Source: Yamagishiella unicocca
Taxonomy: Eukaryota; Chlorophyta; Chlorophyceae; Chlamydomonadales; Volvocaceae
Direction: 5' to 3'
DNA length: 64,000 bases
Assembly: GCA_003116995.1 (NCBI GenBank)
Contig: BDSL01000023.1
Span: 62,001-126,000 of the forward strand
In this document: positions 20,270 to 32,223 of the stretch, one piece after another
How the letters are laid out: every line of letters begins with the position of its first letter
How positions within the stretch are numbered: the stretch's first letter is position 1
Made by a program: the position numbers and the translations under genes
The notes under the pieces: generated by a model
What the model was told of the DNA's origin: nothing
Seen by the model: only the letters and a program-made list of their open reading frames with translations
The model's database searches: none

Positions 20270-23200
20270 ATGGCTAAGGAGCAGGAAGTATGCCTTCCTG
20301 TCTTGGACGACCTCGTTAAGGACTATGCAGACGGTGTGATGGTTCAGGTATGTCAGGAATTGCGCATTCTTGCTCTGCGCATCCGCGCATGGGCGCCATT
20401 TAACGCTCGAATTGCGCCTCCGCACTTCGCAGGCCACCGGCGCTTGGGAGCAGTGCAATGCCATGCGCCAAGCGCTTCTCTCAGGTGACGTCGACACAGG
20501 CCTGACGATCATGCGCCACGTGTGCCCTGCCGCGCTGGAGGTGAGCAAGCCCTTCCCCCTCGCCGCGCGGCCAGGTGGCCCTGTCGCTGCCCCACATTCT
20601 TGACCACAATCAGCGCCTCCCAACGCCCCGATACCTTGTTGCCTCAGGACGTGCGGCTCGTGTTTCGCGCCAAGAAGCAAAAATTCGTGGAGCTGCTGCG
20701 GTCGGGGAGCGACCCGGAGGCAGCCCTGGGTGAGCCCTGGGTGCACATAGGGCTGGCGCTCTATGACACAGACCAATGGGACAATGCCGGAGGTGGGAGG
20801 CTGGGGAACGAGGCCTGCTGCGCGTTTCCTCCCCCCTTGGCTCCGTCTGCCCGCCTCCCATCGCTTCTGGACCATCACCTTCAACGCCCTTGGTCTGTCG
20901 GTCGTGGATTCTCGGATTATCTCCCCCCCTTGGCTAGCACACCGCCTGCTCCCTACCAGCCCCACTTACGCCCTAGGGCGCAGCAGCCCTCCCCCCCGAA
21001 AGCCCTCTCCCACGCCCCCGCCTCATCCCCGACCCAAATCCGGATCCTCCCTCGCACACGGGTTTTCCTCGCACCCCCCGACCCCGACCACCCCCCCCTC
21101 CCTCCCTGCCCCACTCTCCCTCGCCGCCGGCCCCCCAGTCTGCGCGCGCACCGAGCTAGCCCCCCTGGCACTGGACGCATATCCTGAGGCGTACGGCGAG
21201 TTCAAGCGCCTGCTCCTGCTGCTGCTGGTGGTGTCCCCAGACGGGCAGCAGCAGCAGCAGCCGGGGAGCCGGGAGCGGGGGGGCGGTGAGGCGGCGGGGC
21301 CCGGGCCGCCCGCAGCGGCGGGTGGGGGCAGCAGCGGCGGCGGCGCTAGCAGCGGCGCCAGCGGGCTGTGGGACCCCGCCTCCACTGCCGAGTTCGCGGA
21401 CCTGGCGTACTTCACTGTGCGCAGCATGCTAGGTGGGGGGTGACAAGAAGACCCGGGGGGGAGGGGGGCCGAGGAGACACGGTTGCGCGACATAGGAACC
21501 GGAACGCAGAAATTGTTATTATGCTAGTTGATGGGAGATTGAGGGGAGACCGGGGGGGCGGGGGGGCCGGGGATGACCGTGGGGGCGGGAGGGGCAGTAA
21601 CGCGGGACGGGGGGCGACACGCTGTTGATCCAACGGCGTGTTGCCTGAACACCCCCCGCCTCCCGCCCCCCCCCTCTTTCCCCCCCGCGCCCGCCGCCCC
21701 CCCTCAGGTCTGCAGCATCCGCTGCTGAGCTTGCAGCTGCGCTTCCTCCTCCGGCTGCACAGCACCCACCCGCCGCCGGCAGCCACCCCGGGCACTGCCG
21801 CCGCGGCGGAGCTGGCGCCGCAGCTGCTGGCGCCGCAGGGGGCCGGCGGCGGCTGCGACCGCGACCCTCCGCCGCTTCCCCCCACCACCACCGCTGCTGG
21901 GGGTCTACGGGGCGGGGGCGGCGGCGGCCCCCCTAGCTTCCCGGAGGCGCGGGTCCAGGCGATCATTCACGGAGCAGGAACCAGCAGATCGGCGGCTCTG
22001 GACGCACTGAGGCGCTCCGGTGGGTGTGGCGAGAAGACACTGTTACACGACATGGGAAGTGGAGGGAAGGAACTAGCTGGGAGCAACCACCCTCCCTCCC
22101 CTCCCCCCTCATCTCGCCTCCCCTCCCCTCCCCTCCCCTCCCCTCCCCTCCCCTCCCCTCCCCGGCCAGACGGTGATGCGTTCAGCGCCTTCAAGGCCGA
22201 GCTGGGGCGGCTGCGACTGGACGAGCAGCTGCTGGCGGATCTGGCACTGGAGTACGGCAGGTTTCGGGGCCTGCTTTCGGAGCCGCAGACAGAGGCGCTG
22301 GCGGCTCGGACAGCCGGCTGCGCTAAAGCCGGCGAGGGCGCTAAGCCGGTGGACGCAGTAGCCGGCAGTAGCAGCTGCGCCAGTGAGCAGCAGCAGCAGC
22401 AGGGTGCTCAGGTCCAGCACTCGGCAGGGCCCGGGCTGCCGGAATCAGCTCCAGGGCCGGGGGCGCTGGGCCAGGCAAGGGCCGACTCCGCCGGTAACAG
22501 CCCCCCCAGCAAGGTTCCACGCCACTCGCCCCCTTCGGAACCGGAGCCGATGATCGAGGGGGCCACGGGCCCCTCGGGCAACCCGCAGCAGCAGAAGCAG
22601 CAGCAGGGACAGGAGGCGCCGACGGGACAGGGGCAGTCGGCGCTGGAGGCGGAGGCGGCGGGGGGGACGGGGCCGACCCGTGGGTCTGGATCCGGGCCCG
22701 AGGTGGTGCCGGAGGCGGCAGCAGGTCCAGGTTCCGGCCCTGGATCTGGATCCGGTTCCGGAGCCTCCCACCTCCGTGGTCAGGAGGTGCTTGCGGCGCT
22801 GCTGCGGCTGGGGCAGGTGGGCTGCCGGGGGGGGGGGGTTGGACGTAAAGACCCGGCGGCTGTGGGGGAGATGTCGGGGGAATCCCGGGCTTACCGGGGT
22901 GACCGAGGAATTGGGGGGCGACGACGAGGGTGACGGCTGCGGATGGAGGGTGGAGACGGGCCGTGGCGGCGGGGCGCAAGAGGCGGGTCCTGCGCGGTTC
23001 TGTTTTGGCACTGGCACCGACACTGGCATATGACCAGCTGCCCCCGCCGCCCACCCGGTAGCAGCCGCCCTCCGCCCATGCACCCGCTGTCGCCCATGCA
23101 CCCGCTGCCGCCCATGCACCCGCTGCCTGCAGGAGGGCGATGCTGCCGGTGTGCTGGCCCTCGTGGAGGCAGTGGACCCGCAGCTGTGGCGGGACCAGCC

Positions 23201-25119
23201 GGGGCTGCTGTTCGACGTGCGCCGCTGCCAGTACGGCAAGCTGCTGGCGGAGGGGCAGGTCACGGCGGCGCTGGATCTGGCCAGGAGGTGCGCGGCGGGC
23301 AGTCGTCTCTTGAGCTGAAAGACGTGGGCTTAGGACAAACCGGTTACACGAAAAACCGGTTACCGTATCTTCGGGAGGGAGGGGAGGGGCAAGGGAGGGC
23401 GGAGGCGGAGGGGCGGTCGAGGGAGGCTGGGGGGGTCAGGCGAGGAGTAGGTGGGGGGCGGGGGGAGGGCGTCACGGTATGGCGGCGGAGATGAGGTGGT
23501 GGGGTGGTGGGGTGGTGGTGTGGTGTGGTGGTGTTGTCGTAGGCTCACTGGTTGGCACGCGGCCGGGGGCAGCAGCCATACCGCCTCCCCCTCCCGCTCC
23601 GCCCCTCCACCTTCTCCCACTCCCCGTGGATTCGCGGATTATCCTCTACCCCCCACTCCCCCCGCTCCCCCTTTCAGGGAGCTGACCCCCCTGGCCAACG
23701 CCCACCCGCCGCTGCTGCCGCTGCTGAAGAGCGCTATGGCGGCGCTGCTGCCGCCTCCACTGCTGCCAGCAGCACCACCGCCGCCGCAGGCGCCGGCGCT
23801 GCCGGCGCGAGTCGCACCGCCGCCGGCGTTTCGGAGCTTCCTTCCGCCGATCGCAGGAGCGCAGCCGCCACCGACAGCAGCGGCTACTGCCGGCAGCGCC
23901 GCTGCTACTGCCGCCGCCGCCGCCCCGGCATCTGGCTCGGGTCTGCTGCCCTCCCTGGCGGCGGTGGTGGGGGTCATTCAGTCGGCCCTGCAGCCCAGGC
24001 TGGGGCTCAGAGGGCCCCGCCTGGTCCGACTGCTCGAGGTGAAAGGGGGGAGGGGGTGAGAGCGGGAGGAGTAACTTGCCCACCCCACTAGGCCGGTCAG
24101 CATTTGGGCCGGAAGCAGCCGCAGCCGCAGCAACAGCGGCCGGGGGCGTCCTTCCACCACCTGATACCTGAGGGGTGTGGCGCCCACGCAGCAGCAGCAG
24201 CAGCAGCAGCAGCGACCTCCGCCCCTAGCCCCTCCGCCCCTAGCCCCTCCGCCCCTAGCCCCTCCCCACCTAGCCCCTCCCCACCTAGCCCCTCCGCCCC
24301 TAGCCCCTCCCCACCTAGCCCCTCCCCCCCTAGCCCCTCCCCCCCTAGCCCCTCCCCCCCTAGCCCCTCCCCACCTAGCCCCTCCCCCCCTAGCCCCTCC
24401 GCCCCTAGCCCCTCCCCACCTAGCCCCTCCGCCCCTAGCCCCTCCACACCTAGCCCCTCCACACCTAGCCCCTCCCCCCCTAGCCCCTCCGCCCCTAGCC
24501 CCTCCCCACCTAGCCCCTCCGCCCCTAGCCCCTCCCCCCCTAGCCCCTCCCCCCCTAGCCCCTCCCCCCCTAGCCCCTCCGCCCCTAGCCCCTCCCCACC
24601 TAGCCCCTCCCCCCCTAGCCCCTCCCCCCTAGCCCCTCCGCCCCTAGCCCCTCCCCACCTAGCCCTCCCCCCTAGCCACTCCCCCCCTAGCCCCTCCCCC
24701 CCTAGCCCCTCCCCACCTAGCCCCTCCCCACCTAGCCCCTCCCCACCTAGCCCCTCGGCCCCTAGCCCCTCCCCACCTAGCCCAGCCGCCCACGTGACAC
24801 CCGCACCACACCACGAGAACGACCATCGCGGCCGGCAGCTGCTGCCCTGGCCCACCCGCCCTCCGCCCCCGCCCTCTCCCCCCTCCCCCTCTCCCCCATC
24901 CCCCAGGGCCTTATGGCTTCGCACCGCGCATGGCTGCGGGCTGAGAAGATGACCACGGACCCCTTCGCGGAGGCCATGAAGCTCACCGCGCTGAGGGCAG
25001 CTGCAGCCACAGCAACAGCCACAGCCGCAGCCACAGCAACAGCCGGGGTCATGCCGCAACACAGGCCGGCGCCAGCGCCCCCGGGGGCGGGAGCGGCCGC
25101 AGCCGCCGTGGCCGCGGTC

Positions 25120-25150
<31 letters not shown>

Positions 25151-26206
25151 CGGGTGGCCACATAAACGCTGGTGCCCGGGCGATGGAGTGGTCGCTGCGC
25201 GAGGCGATAGTCCCCCGGCAGGTGCTCATGCCGCAGCGGGGAGCGGGCGAGCAGCGGGGAGCGGGCGAGCAGCGGGGAGCGGAGGAGCAGCGGGGAGCGG
25301 TGGAGCAGAGGGGCTTCATGGCCCCCTGGTACGAGGGTGAGTGGGGCGGGGGGAGGGGGGTTTCGAGGAAGACCCGTGGATGCGAGAGGAGGGGCAGGTG
25401 TACCGGTGCCGTGCATTCAGCATTGTGCGGGATCGGTGCGGGGTGAAGAGGGGCGAGGGGCGGCGCTGCCACTGGGTTTCACCCCGAAGGGGGGAAGGTG
25501 TCAGCCTGCCCCGCTTCACCGCCGGCAGGGAGGGCAGCAGACCGGCACACGCTACAACCCAACACGCTCTGGATGATGGATGGGTACTCGGGTTTGTGTC
25601 CCCTGACAACCCGGCAATCCCCCCCCCACACACACACGTCACCAGCCCCCCCCCGTCCGGTACCTGCTGCCCGCCGATCCCATGAATCGGCGTGCGCCCT
25701 CCCTGGACCCCCCCTCCAACGTGGCTCCCTTTATGCCACCCCCCCTCCAACCTGGCCCCCTTTATGCCACCCCCCCTCCAACCTGGCCCACTTTATGCCA
25801 CCCCCCCTCCAACCTGGCCCTCTTTATGCCACCCCCCCTCCAACCTGGCCCCCTTTATGCCACACCCCCTCCAACGTGGCCCCCTTTATGCCACACCCCC
25901 TCCAACCTGGCCCTCTTTATGCCACCCCCCCTCCAACCTGGCCCACTTTATGCCACCCCCCCTCCAACCTGGCCCCCTTCATGCCACCCCCCCTCCAACC
26001 TGGGCCCTTTTATGCTTACCCCCCCCCGCCAACCCTGGAGCGCAGTCGACCACTTTCCGCTGGCCAACATGCACGACCCGTACGGCCGGTACCACATGGC
26101 GGCGGCACTGCAAGGCGCCGTTGGCGGATTGGGGGGAGCCGCCCCTGGAGCTGCCGGCGACGATGAGGGGCCGGGCGGCGGCGGCGGTGGTGGTGGCCGG
26201 ATGGAC

Positions 26207-26245
<39 letters not shown>

Positions 26246-26386
26246 GGCGGCGGCGGCATGGAGGTGGACGAGGAGGGGGTTCTGCGGCTGATGGAGATCC
26301 TGGAGCTGCCTCGGGGGGCGGCCATAGAGCTGCTCCAGAACCATGACGGTGACGTACAGGCCGCTGTGCTCAGCGTCATGCAGTAG
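20270..26386 (+). CDS. Tandem CTLH-CRA protein with C-terminal UBA-like domain
   Basis: In-phase exons: 20270-20347, 20433-20540, 20648-20729, 21139-21432, 21708-22019, 22170-22816, 23133-23287, 23678-24038, about 24101-24793, about 24907-25336, one or more unresolved, then a last exon ending at TAG 26386. The first module has a CTLH core ([19 protein letters not shown], then [13 protein letters not shown]) and a CRA part ([18 protein letters not shown]). The second has [36 protein letters not shown] and [10 protein letters not shown]. Such modules build CTLH/GID ubiquitin-ligase complexes (RanBP9, GID8 and MAEA types). The last 40 residues ([20 protein letters not shown]...) fit a UBA-type helix bundle. 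No RING, SPRY or WD40 was seen. Ser/Pro, Gln and a 12-residue Asp run separate the domains. A TGTAA at about 26667 could be the poly(A) signal. Confidence 0.68.
24208..24785 (+). repeat. 15-bp minisatellite (Ser/Pro-rich if translated)
   Basis: Nearly 40 copies of CCTAGCCCCTCCNCC. The frame that continues the preceding CTLH-CRA exon stays open across it and would give PSPSP or PSPSA pentapeptides. A few 14-bp or shorter units occur near 24620-24680 but leave that frame open to about 24950. Confidence 0.93.
25711..26020 (+). repeat. 31-bp minisatellite open in three frames
   Basis: About ten copies of a 31-bp unit with core CCTCCAACCTGGCCCCCTTT followed by ATGCCACCC. ATGCC recurs at 25764, 25795, 25826, 25857, 25888 and 25919. 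All three forward frames are free of stops, so the array could be read through, cycling through the frames every three units. It precedes the UBA-coding part of the CTLH gene. Confidence 0.93.
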
Positions 26387-27182
26387 CTAGCCAGCAGCTG
26401 CGGCAGGCAGTACGGATATACCTAACAGTACGGCAGGGGGTGTACGGTAGCATTAGCACGGAGGTGTCGATGAGGTTTTTAGGGGCGGTGTGTCGCGTGA
26501 CTGCCGGGGTGTCACCCGGAGGGCCACAGAGGAGGGGTGTTTAAAAACCGTTTTACGCAACGGGACAGGATAGTTGGCGCATGGTCGTCGGACACCAATT
26601 TTGTGGGCGCACGCTGGAGCGCTGGAGGGGGAGGAGGGGCATAAAGACCTGTTACACGACATGGGTGTAATAGTTGGGGGGGGAGGGGGGAGTTCACGCC
26701 GTGCAGTTGGTCAGATTGCTAGGAAGGCCTTTCGAGTAATGGAGGGCCTGTGGCAGCAGTGGTGGGGCGAACAGGAGTGCAGCTGCAGCAAGTGCAGAAA
26801 TAGGGGGCGGAACGAGCACCAGTCATTGACTCATTGTCACACCCGATGTACGGACCTTACTACGGGGTGCACGCACGAGTGCAGGCGAAGTGGACAACAC
26901 TGCTTGTTGATATTCGGCATTGAGATCCTGTCGAATGGTGCCAATAAAATCGCAGCCCGGACCGTCGCAAACGGAATTGAGATGCGGTGTCGGAAAGATC
27001 TGAGGAGCGCGCGGGACGAGGCATCACAGTGAAACTTGAACATGATGCTCATTACGAACGCACCGATCAGCGTGACTCAATGCCATCATCATCGGCCGCT
27101 TCCTAGCCGCGCGCCATCGTTGTCGACGATAGTCGACCGATGGCGACAACCAAAGCAAACATGGATTAGGCCCGCGACCTCG
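26387..27182. other. 3' region of the CTLH gene and 5' region of the TraB gene
   Basis: No gene is supported. It carries a copy of the dispersed repeat (TGTTACACGACATGGGTGTAA at about 26650) and a second half that is less GC-rich. An ATG at 27036 is in frame with the TraB-like gene. I prefer the ATG at 27183 because the intervening peptide is not domain-like. Confidence 0.45.
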
Positions 27183-29792
27183 ATGGACGATGTCTTTCAG
27201 CAATGCTCTGTAGCACACTCAGCGGTGGAGGAGCTTGGGCCGGTGCCGCAGGCCATAGCGAAGGCATGGGGTCGCGCATGGGCTCGTCGCCTTGACGAAG
27301 CCCGCCAACCCGTTCCGCTGCTGCTGACAGACGCTTCCGGTTCCTCAAGCTGCGAGCTGACACTGGTCGGTCTCTTTCATCGAGACGCTGCCAATTTACG
27401 ATTCGTACGGGAAGCAATCGATGCCGTTGCGCCCGATGTGTTGGCCCTTGAGGCGCGGCCCAGTTTCCTGCCGGTGTACGGCCAGCTGGCGAGGTCGTTG
27501 CCGGAGGGTCTAATCCTGAAGCTGCTGGAGTTGCCGCTGAGCGACTTGCAGGCGGGTGCGACTGCGGAGGCGCTCACCTCCTCTGGCGCGGCCACAACCA
27601 CTACCACCATGCATAGGCTCGCTCTGTTGCTATCGGCCATTCTGTGGCCTTTCGGGGTGCTTGCAGCTGCTAGCAGCCGTCACTTCTTCCACAACGCTCC
27701 GATGCGCCAATGCACCAGAAAAGCTAAGTTAGCAATTGAACGTCATCCTCCCGCCCTCCCTCCTCCTCCCTCCTCCTCCCTCCGCCCATCACCCTGCCCG
27801 CCACCCTGCCCGCCACCATGCATCCTTCGCCGCCTCCGCCGCCTCCCTCGCCTCCGCCGCCTCCGCCGCCTCCGCGTCCTCCACCACCTCTACATTCCGA
27901 GCTCAGGAGACCCTAGCCTACATCGGCCTGGAGGACCGGTAGGCGGCCGACGACAAGGGAGGGGCGCTTGGTGAAGCCCTAGGCTGTCGTACATAGGACG
28001 ACCTCGTTGACGACACCTCCGTACTGCAGGCTGACGTGGCACGTGGCTCTCGTGGAGGCGAACGAGAGGCTGGCAGCCTCCTCCTCCGCCTCCCCCGCCT
28101 CCCCCGCCTCCCCCGCCTCCTCCCCCTCCTCCTCCCCCTCCTCCTCCCCCTCCTCCTCCCCCTCCTCCTCCCCCTCCTCCTCCTCCGCCTCCTCCGCGCT
28201 CACCCCCCCCAAGCTGCTGGGCGCCTTCCTAGCTCGGGAGCTGGTCCTCAGCGAGAAGGTGGCGGCGGCATGGTTGGCGGAGGAAAGGGGTGCGTCCGCA
28301 GTGGGGAGGCTTGAAGGGGGCTGAGGGATCGAGGTGTTGGCGGAGGTTTCAAACCTCGGTGTGAATGTGTGAGTGCGCGTGTTATGTGAGTGCGCGTGTT
28401 ACATGTTCTAACCGGGCCTGCCGTTGGCCAAGGGCAGGTACCGTGCCCTAACGGAAAGACCGCCGAAACAATCTCCTACAAGGAGAGGGGCGGGAGGGGC
28501 GGCAGTCCCCTCCTGGCCGACCGTGTGTGTGTGTGGAGGAGTGCCCCCCTGTCCACTTACCCCCCTGCCCCCCCCGCCCCTCGCACCATGTGAACCCCCC
28601 TTGTCAACCCTCAGGGCTGCCCCTGTACGGCATAGAGCTGGATGACCCCGCCCGCTACATGGCTCTCGCGGAGGGACCGCTCACGAGGCAGCCGGGGCGG
28701 GGTCCAGGGGGGGCCGACGGAGGCGCAAGCGGCCGAGCTGCCAGCAGCGGTTTGAGCGTGGATCAGCTGGAGGCCGAGCAGCGGCGGATGGCCCTGGCCT
28801 CCCTGGAGCCCGAAGTGGCGGCGGCATTCCGGAACTGGCTGGGCTCCGTGCCCCCGAGCAGCTTTAACCGGGTAGGTTAGGTTAGGAGGAGGAGGGACGG
28901 ACCGGATTAGGAGGAGGAGGGAGGGGGCGGGGGTTCGTTGAAGCCTGGTGTGCTTGCGCACGGTTCTTTCCCTCCTCGTCCCACCGCTCACCGCTCACCG
29001 TCCACCTCCTCCTCGCCGCAATCCAGGTTCTGCAGCTCCAACTGGCCGCTTTGATGCAGCAGTGCATGGATCCGGCGTCGTACATGGCGTACACGGACGA
29101 GACGGATGCGCTGTGTTCCGACGAGCGGCGGGCGGGGCCGGCTCTGGCGGCGCAGCACCAGCAGCTCACGGTGAGGGTGGAGGGGCGGGGTGGGAGATGG
29201 TGGAGGGGAAAAACACAGTTGGGGTCGAGGCGAGAAGACCCGGGTTCACGACATGGTATGTGGAGGGCAGGAAAACAGCGGCGGGGCGGGGTCCGGGGGG
29301 GACGCAGCCACCGATGAGGGCCGGGCGGAGCGGGACGGTGTATGCTGGCGGGGCCGCATGGAGACGTGTTAGGGCCTCGTAGCGAGCTTCCATTGTGAGG
29401 CCACCTCGGCTACCCGCCACCGCTGCCGGAGCTCGGTAGCTCTACAGCCGCCTGCCGCCATCCTGTCTTGTTGCCGTGACGTCCCCCGTGGTGGCGGCGT
29501 CTTCGTCATGCCTTGTGGTGCCGTGTGGTGCCCTGAGGTGCTGGGCCGTGTGTTGTGGCGGGGCCAGGTGGTCCGTGAGGAGCACTTCATGGAGAGGCTG
29601 AGGCAGCTGGCGGCGGATGGCGGCAGCGGCGGCCGCCCTTGCAGACGGCTGGTGGCGGTGGTGGGGCGCACGCATGCGGCCCGGCTGCGGAGGGAGCTGC
29701 GGAGGGAGCAGCAGCAGCGGGAGCAGTGGAGGGAGCAGCGGGAGCAGCGGGAGCAGCGGGAGCAGCGGGAGCAGCGGGAGCAGCAGGGGTAA
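27183..29792 (+). CDS. TraB-family (TraB/PrgY/Tiki-like) protein
   Basis: Exons: 27183-about 27656 (donor uncertain), 27907-27938, 27997-28289, 28615-28871, 29027-29170, 29448-29792. All junctions after the first are in phase. Exon 1 carries LTLVGLFHRDAANLRFVREA and PDVLALEARPSF, matching the TraB opening with its G-x-x-H and following conserved Glu. The last exon has RRLVAVVGRTHAARL, matching the closing G-x-x-H. These residues are thought to form the metal-dependent active site in the Tiki/TraB superfamily. Plant and animal members sit in organelle or other membranes, and the substrate here is unknown. A hydrophobic segment (LALLLSAILWPFG) lies at the end of exon 1. A Ser/Pro repeat interrupts exon 3, and the C-terminus is a REQ repeat. 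Medium confidence, since the middle of the domain is hard to align. Confidence 0.55.
28081..28196 (+). repeat. CCTCCT/CCCCCT repeat within TraB-gene exon 3
   Basis: A pyrimidine-rich tandem coding for Ser-Pro-Ala and then repeated Pro-Ser-Ser-Ser. It separates the VALVEANERL helix from PPKLLGAFLARELV in the TraB-like protein. It keeps the frame. Confidence 0.85.
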
Positions 29793-32042
29793 CGTTCCGG
29801 TGGGGCTGCGGACGCGGCATGTGGGCGGCAGTGCGGTGGGGAGGTGGACCAGGGCATCGGCTAGCTGGGTAGCTGGCTGGCAACACAGCGGACGAGGCTT
29901 CTTGGGCGCTGCGCAGTGTGTGTTTGCGTGCGCAACTCTGCCGCCAGTTGGGCGGGTGGAGATGACAGTTATTGGTTGGATAAGGAGATGTCAGTTATTG
30001 GTTGGAGCGGTAGGCGGAGGGCCCAGTGAGGTTGTTTGGCGCGGAACTGCAGGGCAGGGCAAAGGAACTGCTACACCTGGTGTTGCCACGGGGGCTGCTG
30101 TGTGCGCGGCAACCCGGCCATAACAGGGCTGCTGGTGTGCATGGGGGGCCACCTGGGGAAGCAACGGTGAGCTGGTGCCTCGGTGTTACATCGGGGAGCG
30201 GTGGAGTGACACGCGGCGGGCTGAGGTGACGCATCTCGCAGACGACGTGCATCCCGCAAGCTGCCGAATCCGATTGCCACACACGACCATGACTCGAACA
30301 AAGGCATGTAGTAAGCTGATGACCATAAACCGATCATGACAACCATAAACCGATCATGACAACCATAACGCGATCATGACAAGCCCCGCAAAGGTGTTGC
30401 ACACGCGCTTCACCATATTCGCGTATGCCCTGTATCTACCTACCTCAATACCGAGCCAGAGGTCCCCACATGCGGGGTGGCGAGGAAATCCGTGGATAGA
30501 CAAAACCCATGTTGGGTGGGGGGAAGTTGGCCAAAAGACGAAACCCCTAGGTGCGCTTGCGGCCAGATACTTGCCTGTCGCAGCAAGGATAAAAGTAAGT
30601 GGCCATGGGGGGCATACCCGGGCCTAGCCCCGGCCGCTGCCGCCCATACCGACATATGCCCCCATCCCACCTGTTTCCAGAGACTGCATCGGCAGGGGGG
30701 TACAGAGAAGAACCGGTTACTCGGCGGGGGAGGGGACCCTTAGGGCTGGCAATGGCCAGGCGTAAACACGCAATGAACGCGTGCGGCCATTCGGACTTCC
30801 ACGCACACCCCGAAAGTAAGCCGTAAATATATGAATAACGGTACCATGCAGGCGCAGAAAGAGAGGCTGTGCAATGTACGACAATGGACGGCGGTGTTGT
30901 ACAACAGGATGCCAGTACGAGTGCGCCCGCTGCGCTGTACGGAGCTATGACGAGGGCCGCACTCGCCGTACACCACACAACGCGCATCGGCGAGGGGGTG
31001 GCCAGTCCTAAGCGGGAGAGGGGCGGGGAGGTCAAAACAAAACGGGGGCACTTCGCGGAGGGGCGAGGTGCCGCCTGCCCCAAAGCTAGGAGCACGCACC
31101 GAAAACGCCCCCCGTGCCACGCCTTTGCAGCGTGTACGACACTGGCGTGTACGGCACTGGCCTGAACCCGCAGCGCCCGACCACCGACCGGCCCCTTCCG
31201 GGAGCCCCTCCAAAAGCGCCGTGCCGGACCAAAAAGCGCGCACCCAGCACCGTACGGCGCTCTACACGAAAACTCGACTCTACTCTGCGGGGTGCCGTAC
31301 AAGCCGCCTCCACCTCAGGCGTGTGGTGTCACGTGGCCACGTGCTGGGGAGCCTCTATGGCTCCGGAACCCTTAGTGGCTTCGGCTGTGGCTTCCAAATA
31401 AACTGAGCGGCCGTACTCCAGTTCGCTCAACGCCTCTGGGCGCGGGCTGAGAGAGGGACACATCCAAAAACTCGCAGCTTTTGCCAAAAAGTAAAAAAAA
31501 GGGGGCTCTAAACCGGCGCATGCCGTTGTACACCGTGCCCATGACTACAACTGCAACTAGACCTCCAAAGTACGGCAACACAGTTGTCGACAACTACCAG
31601 CTATCTGGTTGGAGGGCCGCCAGGGGTGCACCCACATCTCCTGCGCCACTAAAACCAACACGGCAACAACACGAACACGACAACCCTGCTGCTGCGAAGA
31701 CAGCGGTGGCAGCCGCAGCTAGCTGGCACCCTCTCTTGAACTCCTTTCCCACACACGGCGTGCCTTGGCTTGGGTTGGTTTGGCAACCTACAGCCGTTAC
31801 TTGAGCCAACACCCACCTTGGGTTCGAAAATGTGTGTGTGGGGAATCGCGTCCTCCCCCCTTGGAGCAGAGAAATGGAGATGGGGCAACTGCAACGGGAG
31901 CAGCATTGAGGCTCGTTGAGCTCACACATCCTACTTTGCGGTCAACTAAAGTCGCACAGCACCACCCCCACCTGCACAGCACCACCCGCACACAGCAGCA
32001 CTTCCGACATCCACAGCTGCATGCTCGCATCGGCCGCAATGG
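29793..32042. other. Intergenic stretch
   Basis: No supported gene. A minus-strand open frame at 31372-31593 contains a hydrophobic segment (FGGLVAVVVMGTVYNGM), but I cannot place it in any gene. The stretch includes three 20-bp tandem copies at 30321-30380, a copy of the dispersed repeat at about 30478 (GGCGAGGAAATCCGTGGAT) and several GTACGGC motifs at 30880-31260. Confidence 0.45.
30321..30380 (+). repeat. Three tandem 20-bp copies
   Basis: Units of AACCATAAACCGATCATGAC lie head to tail at 30321-30340, 30341-30360 and 30361-30380, with small differences in the first and third. They have no visible relation to a gene. Confidence 0.9.
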
Positions 32043-32147
32043 CTACAAGAGGGACAGCTCGATGTCGCAATGCGGCAGCTGCCGCACCACCCGCACCAGC
32101 GCAGCAAGGCGGCTGTCAGCCATCAGTGCAGCGGCGGCATGCTGCTG

Positions 32148-32223
<76 letters not shown>

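Noticed and set aside
24097..25416. Minus-strand 439-residue Gly/Leu/Glu repeat ORF
   Set aside because: It is the reverse reading of the 15-bp minisatellite within the plus-strand CTLH gene.
30547..31302. Minus-strand ORF of 251 residues
   Set aside because: No domain, Cys/Arg/Pro-rich composition typical of random GC-rich frames, and no splice or start context.
31372..31593. Short minus-strand frame with a hydrophobic helix
   Set aside because: It could be an exon, but the opposite strand reads equally well, a poly-T stretch follows the helix, and no partner exons were found.
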